Source: Microbacterium sp. SZ1
Lineage (GTDB): Bacteria > Actinomycetota > Actinomycetes > Actinomycetales > Microbacteriaceae
Assembly (NCBI RefSeq): GCF_002362255.1
Contig: NZ_LPVV01000001.1
Location: 1 to 64,000 of the forward strand
DNA length: 64,000 nt
Reading direction: 5' to 3'
Shown: positions 50,059 through 58,834 of the stretch, one piece after another
Layout of the letters: each line of letters begins with the position of its first letter
How positions within the stretch are numbered: position 1 is the stretch's first letter
Position numbers and translations under genes: made by a program
The notes under the pieces: model-generated
Databases searched by the model: none
Told to the model about the DNA's origin: nothing
What the model saw: only the letters and a program-made list of their open reading frames with translations

Positions 50059-51225
50059 TCACCACTCCTCTGCGCGCCGGCGCGCCCTCCGCGCGGTCGA
50101 GTGGACGCTGTCGCCCGCGGCGAGGCGTCGAGCGAGATCCTCGTACGCGTCCGCCACGTCGTCCCAGCGGAACGCGCCGCGGGCTCGGTCGCGCACCCGT
50201 GAGCCGAGATCTCGCGTGCGGTCCGGGTCACCTTCGGCGGCGGCGACGTTCGCGGCCACATCGTCGGCGTCGGCGAAGAACCATCCGTCCCCGTCGAGCA
50301 CCTCGCGGTTGAAGGGCACATCGAAGGCGATCACCGCGGTGCCGGCGCCCATCGCGCGCAGCAGCGAGGGGTTGGTCCCTCCGACGGAGTGGCCGTGCAC
50401 GTACGTGAGGGCGTTCGCGTACAGGGCGTCGAGAAGCTCCTGGTCGTAGACGCCGCCGATGAGTCGGATGCGGTCGTCGCCGTCGGCCAGTCGCTGGATC
50501 TCCTGCGTGTACTCCGCGCTGTACGGCGCCGAACCGACCACGACGAGGGGCAGCGTCGCATCGCTGTCGCGGTACCCCTGCACGATCTCGCGCACGTGGT
50601 TCTCCGGCTCGAAGCGTGCGACGACGAGGTGGTAGCCATCGGGTTTCAGGTCGAGCTCGCCCACACCTCGGGCGGGCGGCTCATCGAGGATGGGCGCACC
50701 GTATCGGATGAGCTCCGTCGGCACACCGAACTGATGCGCGTAGTAGTCGGCGATGCCCGGAGCATCGGCGATCAACGCATCTGCCGTGCGCACGCCGAAC
50801 TGCTCGGCCCACCGGTAGTACGCCTTGCCGCGAGGGCCCCACTTGGAACGACGCCACTCGAGGCCGTCCATGTGCAGGGCGACGCGAGCGCGCCGCAGCC
50901 GGAGAAGCGGCAGGAAGGGCGAGTTGGCGGCGTTGAACACGAACGTCGCGTCCGGGCGTCGATGCAGCATCAGGTGCAGCGTCGACAGACCGGTGTGGCT
51001 GAGCGTCTCGACCTGCTTCACGGGCACCGCGGGCAGGTGCACGACGCGCATGCCGAGGTACTCCTTCTCGCGTCGCTCCGATCCGCGCGTGTACACGACC
51101 ACATCATGGCCGCGCTCAGCGAGACGGCGACCGACTTCCTCGATCGCCGTCTCGAATCCTCCGTATGCTGCGGGCACCCCCCGCGTCCCCACCATCGCGA
51201 TGGTGAGGGCGTTCCCCTTGCTCAT
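50059..51225 (-). CDS. GT4 rhamnosyltransferase-like enzyme (Cps2T/WchF type)
   Basis: A 388-residue GT-B protein beginning TIAMVGTRGVPAAYGGFETAIEE, the DUF1972 N-terminal signature of beta-1,4-rhamnosyltransferases that act second in capsule synthesis. The C-terminal half has YVHGHSVGGTNPSLLRAMGAG, the donor-sugar site. Four bases separate it from the initiating sugar transferase upstream, fitting its role as second enzyme of the unit. Confidence 0.92.
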   Translation of the reverse strand: MSKGNALTIAMVGTRGVPAAYGGFETAIEEVGRRLAERGHDVVVYTRGSERREKEYLGMRVVHLPAVPVKQVETLSHTGLSTLHLMLHRRPDATFVFNAANSPFLPLLRLRRARVALHMDGLEWRRSKWGPRGKAYYRWAEQFGVRTADALIADAPGIADYYAHQFGVPTELIRYGAPILDEPPARGVGELDLKPDGYHLVVARFEPENHVREIVQGYRDSDATLPLVVVGSAPYSAEYTQEIQRLADGDDRIRLIGGVYDQELLDALYANALTYVHGHSVGGTNPSLLRAMGAGTAVIAFDVPFNREVLDGDGWFFADADDVAANVAAAEGDPDRTRDLGSRVRDRARGAFRWDDVADAYEDLARRLAAGDSVHSTARRARRRAEEW

Positions 51226-51229
51226 GGAT

Positions 51230-52762
51230 TCAGTATGCCCCGGCGGGCTGCACCATGACCTTGGCGGTGCGCCACATGATCTGCAGGTCGTTCATGACCG
51301 ACCAGTTCTCGACGTACCGCAGGTCGAGGCGCACGCTCTCGTCCCACGACAGGTCGCTGCGTCCGGAGACCTGCCACAGGCCCGTGATGCCGGGCTTGAT
51401 GTACAGGCGGCGGTAGACCGTTCCGTCGTACGCCGTGACCTCGGAGGGAAGCGGGGGACGCGGACCGACGACGCTCATGTCGCCGACCAGCACGTTCCAG
51501 AACTGCGGCAGCTCGTCGAGCGAGAGCTTGCGCAGGACGCGGCCGACGCGCGTCACGCGAGGGTCGGCCTTCATCTTGAACAGCAGGCCGGCACCCTCGT
51601 TCTGCTCCTTGAGTGCGGCGAGCTGCTGCTCGGCATCCGTCTTCATGGAGCGGAACTTGACGATCCTGAAGGTTCGTCCGTCTCGTCCGACTCGCTCCTG
51701 GAAGAAGAACAGCGGACCGGGCGAGTCGAGCTTCACCAGCAGGGCGAGGAGGGGCGTGATCACTGCGATCGGGATCAGTGCGACGGTCGCGACGGCGATG
51801 TCGAGCGCGCGCTTGAGCAGGTGCTGCCCGCCCTCGTACGAGGGGATCTGCACCTGGATGAGGGGTAGCCCCTCGACCGGAGCGAACGAGATGCGTGGTC
51901 CGGCGACATCTGTCAGGCGGCTCGACAGCACCAGCTCGGCGGCGGTGCCCTCGAGCTGCCAGCTGAGCTTCTTCACGAAGTCCGGCTCGCCGTCGGGTCG
52001 ACTCGCCACGATGATCGTGTCTGCGCCCAGTTCGGCCGCCACTGTCGACACCGTGTTCACGTTGCCGATGACCGGGAAGCGCGTGCCGCCGACCTCGACG
52101 TCCCGAGCATTGCCGTCGAGCAACGTGGCGCCGACGACCTGATAGCCCGATGCGCCGATCGGGTGGAGCGTGCGGACGACGTATTCCACGTCGTCGCGAT
52201 TGCCGACGACGAGCGTGCGCGAGGCGAACCGCCCCTGCGCACGCTGCGCCGTCAGCCAGTGCCGCCACGTCCATCGGGTGACGAGCAGCGTGAGCACGCC
52301 GAACGGGAGGCCGACGAGCAGCACGAGCTGCATCGACTCCCAGCCGAGCACGACAGCGACCATGGCGATGATCCCGAACGCCAGTCCGCTGGCGTGCGCG
52401 ACGCCGCGATACTCGGTCGCGCTGGCGCGGAACAGCGCTGCATCACGCGTATGCAGAGCGCTGAGCATCAGATACCAGAGCGAACCCAGCAGGATGCCGT
52501 TGCGCAGGGCCTCTTCCCCCGCGACACCGGTCATCAGCTGGATCGCTGCGGTGAGCGCGACCGCGGAAAGGATGACCCCGGCATCCGAGATCCGCAGTCG
52601 CATCCGATAACGCCGCTCCCACTGGCGGCGTCGCTCCAGCGTTGCGGACACGCGCGGTGTGACCACCGTGTGCGTGACCGGCTTGATGGCCCGTGGGGCC
52701 GCGACCGGGGCGAAGACCGAACCCGCGCGAGTGATGCTCAGAGCATCCTCGACGGAAGTCAT
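51230..52762 (-). CDS. polyprenyl glycosylphosphotransferase (initiating sugar transferase, WbaP/CpsE type)
   Basis: ATG 52762 with GAGG eight bases upstream gives 510 residues. Four N-terminal membrane helices, a Rossmann-like central part (about 165-290) and a fifth helix precede the catalytic bacterial sugar transferase domain (about 310-505): DSPGPLFFFQERVGRDG, FRIVKFRSMKTDAE, KPGITGLWQVSGRS, DLRYVENWS. It transfers a sugar-1-phosphate to undecaprenyl phosphate, the first step of repeat-unit synthesis. It heads the minus-strand operon; its leader has the TCCCCAG repeats. Confidence 0.95.
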   Translation of the reverse strand: MTSVEDALSITRAGSVFAPVAAPRAIKPVTHTVVTPRVSATLERRRQWERRYRMRLRISDAGVILSAVALTAAIQLMTGVAGEEALRNGILLGSLWYLMLSALHTRDAALFRASATEYRGVAHASGLAFGIIAMVAVVLGWESMQLVLLVGLPFGVLTLLVTRWTWRHWLTAQRAQGRFASRTLVVGNRDDVEYVVRTLHPIGASGYQVVGATLLDGNARDVEVGGTRFPVIGNVNTVSTVAAELGADTIIVASRPDGEPDFVKKLSWQLEGTAAELVLSSRLTDVAGPRISFAPVEGLPLIQVQIPSYEGGQHLLKRALDIAVATVALIPIAVITPLLALLVKLDSPGPLFFFQERVGRDGRTFRIVKFRSMKTDAEQQLAALKEQNEGAGLLFKMKADPRVTRVGRVLRKLSLDELPQFWNVLVGDMSVVGPRPPLPSEVTAYDGTVYRRLYIKPGITGLWQVSGRSDLSWDESVRLDLRYVENWSVMNDLQIMWRTAKVMVQPAGAY

Positions 52763-53078
52763 GCCGAGGCCTCGTGAGCCGTGTATGTGCGCAGAAATCC
52801 CCAGTGCGACATGTTTTTCCCCAGTGTTCCCCAGACCAGGGACCCCACGTCCCCAGCATCGTCTGCATACCCGACCCCTCGGGTCCTGCCGCGAACCGTG
52901 ATCCCACATCACGGAAGTGCTCGCACCGTCCCACACGGTGCATGCGTACAGCAGGAGCTGCAGACTTCGATCACTCTAGCGGATCGGTCGCCCTCAGCGG
53001 AAGATATTTCCGCCGATTGGATGAACGAGTTTTCAGTCCTCTCGTGGCGCCGACGCGGGCGGGGATATCCTGACCGGC
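52763..53078. other. divergent intergenic region between sugar transferase and LtrA genes
   Basis: 316 bases without a gene. It holds the TCCCCAG repeat cluster (52798-52856) next to the sugar transferase start, and near the LtrA gene a palindrome GCGGAA-GATAT-TTCCGC (52997-53013) and a -10-like TATCCT (53066-53071). It must contain promoters for both directions. Confidence 0.7.
52798..52856 (-). promoter_or_regulatory. four TCCCCAG direct repeats upstream of the initiating sugar transferase
   Basis: TCCCCAG starts at 52798, 52818, 52828 and 52850 (CTGGGGA on the gene's strand), with steps of 20, 10 and 22 bases, near multiples of one helical turn. All copies face the same way and lie 36-94 bases before the ATG, too far for a ribosome binding site. 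This looks like a binding array for a regulator of capsule synthesis. Confidence 0.55.
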
Positions 53079-54263
53079 GTGACGACCGCCTCCACGCACC
53101 GCTTCCTCCTGAATCCGATGCAGCCGCGCGACCCCGCACAGCCGCACCGGGCGGCGAGCAGCCTCGAGCTCTTCTTCGATCTCGTCTTCGTCGTGGCGGT
53201 GAGCATCACATCGGCGCAACTGCATCACGCCCTCAGTCACGGCGACTTCGTGCACGGCATCACGTCATACGCGATGCTCTTCTTCGCTATCTGGTGGGCG
53301 TGGATGAACTTCACCTGGTTCGCCACCTCGTTCGACACCGACGACTGGCTGTACCGGGTGACGACGATCGTGCAGATGGGTGGGGTGCTGGTGCTCGCGG
53401 CCGGCGTGCCAGCCGCGTTCGAGCACGGCGACTTCACCGTCCCCGTGATCGGGTACGTCGTGATGCGCGTCGCGATGATCGCCCAGTGGCTCCGCGCCTC
53501 CCGAAGAGCCGGCGATCTGCGCGGGGCCACCCGTCGCTATGCGGTCGGCATCGCCGCGGTGCAGGTGCTCTGGGTGCTGTTCCTGCTCATCCCGTCCGGC
53601 ACGCTGCAGCTGATCGCGTTCGTCGTGTTCGCGCTGCTCGAGGTCAGCATCCCGGTCTTCGCCGAGTATCGACGGCAGACGCCGTGGCATCCGCACCACA
53701 TCACCGAGCGCTACGGCCTCTTCACGCTGATAGTGCTCGGTGAGAGCCTGCTGGCCTCCGCGAACGCGATCATCGATGCGAGCCGTGAGCTGGAGTCCTT
53801 CGTCCCGCTCATCTCGATCTCGGTGCTCACGCTCGTCGTGACGGCGTCGCTGTGGTGGATCTACTTCTGGCCGCCGCACCACCGGGCCATCACCACGTTC
53901 GGCCGATCGCTGCGCTTCGGCTACACGCACTACTTCGTCTTCGCGGCGGCCGCCGCCTTCTCGGCGGGCATCGAGGTCGAGCTCGACGTGCTGACGGGCG
54001 AGAGCCATCTGTCGATCGTCGAGGCGTCGCTGACGGTCACGATCCCGATCGCGCTCTTCCTGCTCGCGATCTGGTGGGTCGCGATCCGCGACAACGCCGA
54101 CCGCGTCGTGAACACGGTCGTCCCGCTCGGCGCGGTGCTGGTGCTGCTGGACCCGGTGCTGCCGATCCCCGTCGCGATCACCGCGGCGGTCATGGCCTCG
54201 ATCGTCGTGGTCCTCGTCCTCCGTCCGCCGGCCGCGCACCATGGCGGACCGCATGCTTCATAG
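53079..54263 (+). CDS. ltrA: LtrA-family membrane protein (low temperature requirement protein A)
   Basis: A 394-residue protein with about 10-12 membrane helices. The first carries the LtrA family signature SSLELFFDLVFVVAVSITS, and later ITERYGLFTLIVLGESLLA. GTG 53079 has no ribosome binding site but a TATCCT -10-like hexamer ends seven bases before it, suggesting a leaderless mRNA. The family was named from a Listeria cold-growth mutant; molecular function is unknown. Confidence 0.9.
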   Translation: MTTASTHRFLLNPMQPRDPAQPHRAASSLELFFDLVFVVAVSITSAQLHHALSHGDFVHGITSYAMLFFAIWWAWMNFTWFATSFDTDDWLYRVTTIVQMGGVLVLAAGVPAAFEHGDFTVPVIGYVVMRVAMIAQWLRASRRAGDLRGATRRYAVGIAAVQVLWVLFLLIPSGTLQLIAFVVFALLEVSIPVFAEYRRQTPWHPHHITERYGLFTLIVLGESLLASANAIIDASRELESFVPLISISVLTLVVTASLWWIYFWPPHHRAITTFGRSLRFGYTHYFVFAAAAAFSAGIEVELDVLTGESHLSIVEASLTVTIPIALFLLAIWWVAIRDNADRVVNTVVPLGAVLVLLDPVLPIPVAITAAVMASIVVVLVLRPPAAHHGGPHAS

Positions 54264-54351
54264 CTTCTGGATAGGCCGACCATAGCCTCCTGACCGGATC
54301 CTCCGTGAGCATGGGGTCGACGACGACCCGCCCCGCGAGAGGACCCCGATC

Positions 54352-55317
54352 ATGAGCCGCATCCCCGAGCCCGTCCAGACACCTGATGGTCCCGTCTACC
54401 AGGGCCGGCTGCTCGACCGGGCCGACGAGGAGGTCGTCGACCAGGGCGTGGCGTTCGACCTGCGCACGCTCGTCAGCCGTCGTGGTCTCCTCGGACTCGC
54501 CGGGCTCGGTGTGGGCGCCGTGGTCCTGGCGGCGTGCGCACCGACCGAAGCGGGGACATCGGCCACGACCGGGTCGGAGGCGACAGGGTCGACCGCCGAA
54601 GGAGAGATCCCCGATGAGACGGCCGGCCCGTATCCGGGAGACGGCTCGAACGGACCGGATGTGCTCGAGGAGTCGGGCATCGTCCGGCAGGACATCACGA
54701 CCTCCATCGACGGCTCGGCGATCGCGGACGGCATCCCCCTGACGATCGCGTTTCGGATCCTCGACCGGGCGAACGGCGATGTCCCGTTCGCCGGCGTCGC
54801 GGTCTACGCGTGGCACTGCACGGCCCAGGGCGAGTACTCGATGTACTCGTCGGGCCTGGAGGACGTCGACTATCTGCGCGGGGTGCAGATGGCGGATGCC
54901 GAGGGCAACGTCTCCTTCACCTCGATCTTCCCCGGTTGCTACTCGGGTCGCTGGCCGCACATCCACTTCGAGGTGTATCCCGACGTCGACTCCATCACCG
55001 ACTCCGCGAACGCCATCGCGACCTCCCAGATGGCCCTGCCGGGGGAGACCTGCGCCACGGTCTACGCGGACGCACGGTACGGCGGCTCCGCGCAGAACCT
55101 GGCGCAGACGACCCTTGCGAGCGACAACGTGTTCGGCGACGATTCCGCCGTGCTGCAGCTCGCGACGATCACCGGAGACGCGGATGCCGGGTACACCGCC
55201 ACCCTCGTCGTCTCGGTCGACACGACGACCGCGCCGAGCGCCGGAGCGGCGGCGTCCGGCGGGCCCGGCGGCGGCGCCGGAGGACCGAGCGGCGGAGGCG
55301 AGCCCCCGGCGCGGTGA
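54352..55317 (+). CDS. intradiol ring-cleavage dioxygenase-like lipoprotein (Tat-exported)
   Basis: ATG 54352 with GAGAGGA upstream. The 321-residue protein has a twin-arginine segment (SRRGLLGLAG, Arg43-Arg44) and lipobox ending Cys62, so a Tat lipoprotein. The mature domain matches the protocatechuate dioxygenase fold: YAWHCTAQGEYSMY and FPGCYSGRWPHIHFEVY supply the two Tyr and two His ligands of Fe(III). Extracellular members of this family are common in actinobacteria and their aromatic substrate is unknown. A Gly/Pro-rich tail ends the protein. Confidence 0.88.
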   Translation: MSRIPEPVQTPDGPVYQGRLLDRADEEVVDQGVAFDLRTLVSRRGLLGLAGLGVGAVVLAACAPTEAGTSATTGSEATGSTAEGEIPDETAGPYPGDGSNGPDVLEESGIVRQDITTSIDGSAIADGIPLTIAFRILDRANGDVPFAGVAVYAWHCTAQGEYSMYSSGLEDVDYLRGVQMADAEGNVSFTSIFPGCYSGRWPHIHFEVYPDVDSITDSANAIATSQMALPGETCATVYADARYGGSAQNLAQTTLASDNVFGDDSAVLQLATITGDADAGYTATLVVSVDTTTAPSAGAAASGGPGGGAGGPSGGGEPPAR

Positions 55318-55479
55318 TCAGATCTGCTAGACTCGGGACGCACCGTGTGACATGGCCGCCCTCTCGGCCGCCGCGGAGCCACTGATCAGGGCCATCACGG
55401 ACCACGCACATCGACGCGCGCGGAAGCCGCCCTCGATCTCACGATCTGCGGAGCGCTGACGCGTGCCCGCCCCACAGCA

Positions 55480-55776
55480 ATGAGTATCACCATGAGCACG
55501 ACCACCATCTCCTCCTCCGATCCACTGACCTGGAAACAGGCCGACACCGATGTGCACGTCGCCACCCGTGACGGCGAGTTCGCCGGCTTCGTCGAGTTCG
55601 ACGGCTCGGCGCACGTCACCCACGATCACCGCGGCACCGAGCTCGGCTCGTTCGACTCGCTCGACTCCGCTCGGCATGCTCTCGAGCGCGCCGACGTGCC
55701 CCAGCGGCGTCCGTCGACCTTCCCTTTCGCCCTGCCCCGAGCGCTGCGCCGGAGGCCGCGCCGCGCCCGGGCGTGA
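55480..55776 (+). CDS. small hypothetical protein (98 residues)
   Basis: ATG 55480 or ATG 55492 are possible starts; neither has a clear ribosome binding site. The protein is acidic with a beta hairpin pattern (VHVATRDGEFAGFVEFDGS) and a helix (SARHALERAD), ending in a very basic tail (RRRPRRARA). An extended -10-like TGCTAGACT lies upstream at 55326-55334. Unknown function. Confidence 0.6.
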   Translation: MSITMSTTTISSSDPLTWKQADTDVHVATRDGEFAGFVEFDGSAHVTHDHRGTELGSFDSLDSARHALERADVPQRRPSTFPFALPRALRRRPRRARA

Positions 55777-56015
55777 CCTCTGTCTGACCGTGCGCTGACA
55801 GTCGTTCTGGCAGTGCCCTGGGAAAGCGAGTCGTATGCCGAGCGCCGTATGCGGGCCGGGTTAGCCTGAGGGCAGCGATCGGCATCCGCCCTTGGCTTCC
55901 ACAGCTCAAGGGCTCCCGATCGTCAGGAGACAGCATCTCCCTCGCACAGGTCGACACGACCAGCACCCTCGGACCGATCCGCCAGACCTACTCCGGAAAC
56001 GCCGAGTTCCCGCCC

Positions 56016-57047
56016 ATGGCGCAGGCCTACAAGCAGGTGTCGCAGGTCATCAAGGAGACCGGGCTGCTGCAGCGCACGCCGTGGTTCTACGGCTTCGTCG
56101 CCGCGGGCGTCGCGGTGGCCCTGGGCGGCGCGATCACCGGGTTCATCCTCCTCGGCGACAGCTGGTTTCAGCTGCTCATCGCGGCGGCGCTCGGCATCAT
56201 CCTCACGCAGGTCGCCTTCCTCGCGCACGAGGCCGCGCACCGGCAGATCCTCTCCTCCGGGCCGGCGAACTTCCGCCTCGCCCGCATCCTCGCGGCGGGC
56301 ATCGTCGGCATCAGCTACGCGTGGTGGGACTCGAAGCACACCCGTCACCACGGCAATCCGAACCAGGTGGGCAAGGACCCCGACATCGAGGTCGACACGA
56401 TCTCGTTCCTCGAGACGGATGCCGCGCAGTCGCGAGGACTCGTGCGCCTGATCACCCGCAAACAGGGGTGGCTCTTCTTCCCCCTGCTCACCCTCGAAGG
56501 GCTGAACCTGCACTACCTCGGCCTCAAGCACCTCGCCACCGGCCGCAAGGTCAAGGGGCGCTGGACCGAGATCGCACTCATCGCGACGCGCTTCGCCGCG
56601 GTGCTCGTGCCCGTGTTCCTGCTGCTGCCGCTGGGCATGGCGTTCGCGTTCATGGGCGTGCAGCTGGCGGTGTTCGGCGTCTACATGGGCGCGTCCTTCG
56701 CGCCCAACCACAAGGGCATGCCGATCATCGACCCGAACGCTCGCCTCGACTTCTTCTCGAAGCAGGTGCGCACGTCTCGCAACATCCGCGGCGGGCGCTG
56801 GGTGACCTGGCTCATGGGCGGTCTCAACCACCAGGTCGAGCACCACCTCTTCCCGAGCATGCCGCGGCCGCACCTGTCGAAGGCGCGAGAGATCGTGCGC
56901 GACTACTGCGCGGCGAACGGCGTCGACTACACCGAGACCAGCCTCGGGCGCTCGTATGCGATCGTCGTCGACTACCTGAACCGTGTCGGCCTCGCCGCCC
57001 GCGATCCCTTCGACTGCCCCGCGGCCGCGCAGTTCGGTCGCGCGTAG
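56016..57047 (+). CDS. membrane fatty acid desaturase; true start may be an upstream ATC
   Basis: The protein has the three histidine boxes of acyl desaturases: HEAAH, HTRHHG and HQVEHHLFP, with hydrophobic helices between, and uses di-iron and oxygen to desaturate acyl chains in the membrane. The ATG at 56016 gives 343 residues but has no ribosome binding site. The frame continues upstream with a coding-like stretch (TLGPIRQTYSGNAEFPP) to an ATC at 55935 that is preceded by AGGAGA at ideal distance, and no ATG or GTG occurs between. I therefore suspect a rare ATC start and a 370-residue protein. Confidence 0.9.
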   Translation: MAQAYKQVSQVIKETGLLQRTPWFYGFVAAGVAVALGGAITGFILLGDSWFQLLIAAALGIILTQVAFLAHEAAHRQILSSGPANFRLARILAAGIVGISYAWWDSKHTRHHGNPNQVGKDPDIEVDTISFLETDAAQSRGLVRLITRKQGWLFFPLLTLEGLNLHYLGLKHLATGRKVKGRWTEIALIATRFAAVLVPVFLLLPLGMAFAFMGVQLAVFGVYMGASFAPNHKGMPIIDPNARLDFFSKQVRTSRNIRGGRWVTWLMGGLNHQVEHHLFPSMPRPHLSKAREIVRDYCAANGVDYTETSLGRSYAIVVDYLNRVGLAARDPFDCPAAAQFGRA

Positions 57048-57066
57048 CGGAGGCGGTTCGCGAGCG

Positions 57067-57894
57067 TCATCCGTTCCGACGGATCCAGCGGAAGGTCGCC
57101 CTGCTCAGCACGAGGCCGACCGCCAGCCATATCGCCAGGGCGAGAGCGATCGCGCCGAGCTGCCAGTCGCCCGCAGGCTCCGCCGACGCGAACGAGTCCG
57201 GCAGGATCGCCGCGCGCATCCCCTGGGCGATCCACTTCAGCGGGAATGCGGCGGCGACGTTCTGCAGCCACTCCGGCAGCGTCGAGAAGGCTATGTACAC
57301 CCCCGAGACGAACTGCAGCAGCAGCACGACCGGGATGACGACGGCCGATGCCGTCTTGCCGGAGCGGGGGACCGCCGACAGCGCGATGCCGAGCAGCGCG
57401 CAGGTGAGCAGGCCGAAGACGAACACCCAGGCGAAGCGCCCCCAGGACTCGGCATCCGAGGGCAGATCGACGTCGTAGAGCACGACCGCGACGATCATCA
57501 GCAGGCCGATCTGGAGGACCGCGGTGACGAAGACCTCGCCGAGCTTGCCAATGAAGTACGTCACCGGGGAGATCGGCGTGCTGCCGAGCCGCTTCAGTGT
57601 CCCGTCGCTCTTCTCGACCGCGATCTCGATGGACAGCCCCTGCACCCCGGAGAGCAGGATGCCGCCCGCGACGAGCCCAGGAAGATAGTAGGTCGCCATG
57701 CTCACCGTGTCGGCGCCCTGGCCGATGTCACCGGTGAAGACCGTCGCGAAGATGAGGTACATCACGGTCGGGAAGAGGAAGGTGAAGAACACCTGGTCTC
57801 CGGCGCGGAAGTACTGACGCAGCTCGAATCCGATGCGGCGGATGCCGAGTCGCACCGTCCGAGTCACCCCGAATCGCGCGGTGGGCGTGGTCAT
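57067..57894 (-). CDS. ABC-2 type transporter permease (DrrB-like)
   Basis: A 275-residue protein with six hydrophobic helices and the ABC-2 pattern (RRIGFELRQYFRAGDQVFFTFLFPTV; VQGLSIEIAVEKSDGTLKRL). It overlaps the ATPase gene by ATGA, forming a two-gene exporter for drugs or lipids; substrate unknown. Convergent with the desaturase gene. Confidence 0.92.
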   Translation of the reverse strand: MTTPTARFGVTRTVRLGIRRIGFELRQYFRAGDQVFFTFLFPTVMYLIFATVFTGDIGQGADTVSMATYYLPGLVAGGILLSGVQGLSIEIAVEKSDGTLKRLGSTPISPVTYFIGKLGEVFVTAVLQIGLLMIVAVVLYDVDLPSDAESWGRFAWVFVFGLLTCALLGIALSAVPRSGKTASAVVIPVVLLLQFVSGVYIAFSTLPEWLQNVAAAFPLKWIAQGMRAAILPDSFASAEPAGDWQLGAIALALAIWLAVGLVLSRATFRWIRRNG

Positions 57895-58778
57895 GACTGC
57901 TCCTTCGCGTCGAGCAGTGCCCGTTTGTCGACGGCGCCGTGCTCGAGGATGAGGTCGAGGTAGACGTCCTCGAGCGTCGGTCGCACCACCTCGAGGTCAC
58001 GCGGCTCGCCGCCGTCGCGCATCAGGTCGGCGACGAGCGCGCCGGGGGAGTGCGTGCGCTCCTCGCGACGGATGCCGTCGTCATCGATCCAGCGGACGGC
58101 GGGGATGCGCGCCTCCGCTCCGCCGATCTCGTCGATGGCCCCGATGTCGGCGATGCGGCCGTTCGCGATGACGGCGGCGCGGTCGCCGAGTTGCGCGGCC
58201 TCGTCGAGGTAGTGGGTGGTGAGCAGGATGCTGGTGCCCTCCGCCTTGAGCGAGCGGATGAGCTCCCAGAACTGTCGTCGAGCCTCCGGATCGAACCCCG
58301 TCGTCGGCTCGTCGAGGAAGAGCAGCTCCGGGCGCCCGATGATCCCCAGGGCCACGTCGAGGCGCCGCCGCTGGCCGCCCGATAGCCGACCCGCTCTCGT
58401 GCGCTGCTTCTGTTCGAGGCCGACGGCTGCGATCACCTCGTCCACCGATCGCGGATCGGGGTAGTACCCGGCGAACTCGGTCAGGAGTTCGCGCACCGTG
58501 AAGTTGCCGGCCTCACCGGATGACTGCAACACGATGCCGAGGCGGGCCTTCCAGCTCAGGCCGCCGCGCTGCGGATCGACGCCGAGAACCCGCACCTCCC
58601 CGAAGGTCCGGTGTCGGTACCCCTCGAGGATCTCGATCGTCGTCGACTTGCCCGCGCCGTTCGGCCCGAGGAGCGCGAATGTCTCCCCGCGGTGGATGTC
58701 GAAGCTGATCCCGTCGACCGCCGTGAACGCGCCGTACGCCTTGCGGAGGTCGCGGACCTCGATCACGCTGTCTTTCAT
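57891..58778 (-). CDS. ABC transporter ATP-binding protein (DrrA-like)
   Basis: A 295-residue ATPase with Walker A GPNGAGKST, signature LSGGQRRRLD, Walker B LLFLDEPTTG and the H-loop TTHYLDEA. The C-terminal 80 residues are the extension typical of DrrA/CcmA exporters. Partner of the permease overlapping its 3' end. Confidence 0.95.
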   Translation of the reverse strand: MKDSVIEVRDLRKAYGAFTAVDGISFDIHRGETFALLGPNGAGKSTTIEILEGYRHRTFGEVRVLGVDPQRGGLSWKARLGIVLQSSGEAGNFTVRELLTEFAGYYPDPRSVDEVIAAVGLEQKQRTRAGRLSGGQRRRLDVALGIIGRPELLFLDEPTTGFDPEARRQFWELIRSLKAEGTSILLTTHYLDEAAQLGDRAAVIANGRIADIGAIDEIGGAEARIPAVRWIDDDGIRREERTHSPGALVADLMRDGGEPRDLEVVRPTLEDVYLDLILEHGAVDKRALLDAKEQS

Positions 58779-58834
58779 CCGTCCAGACTGCCGGTACGGA
58801 CGGCTCCGCGATAGGGCCCGGTGCGGCCGGATGC

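Noticed and set aside
50041..50060. Short stem GACCCGTC/GACGGTC between convergent genes as terminator
   Set aside because: Contains a bulge, has seven pairs at best and overlaps the opposite stop codon; too weak.
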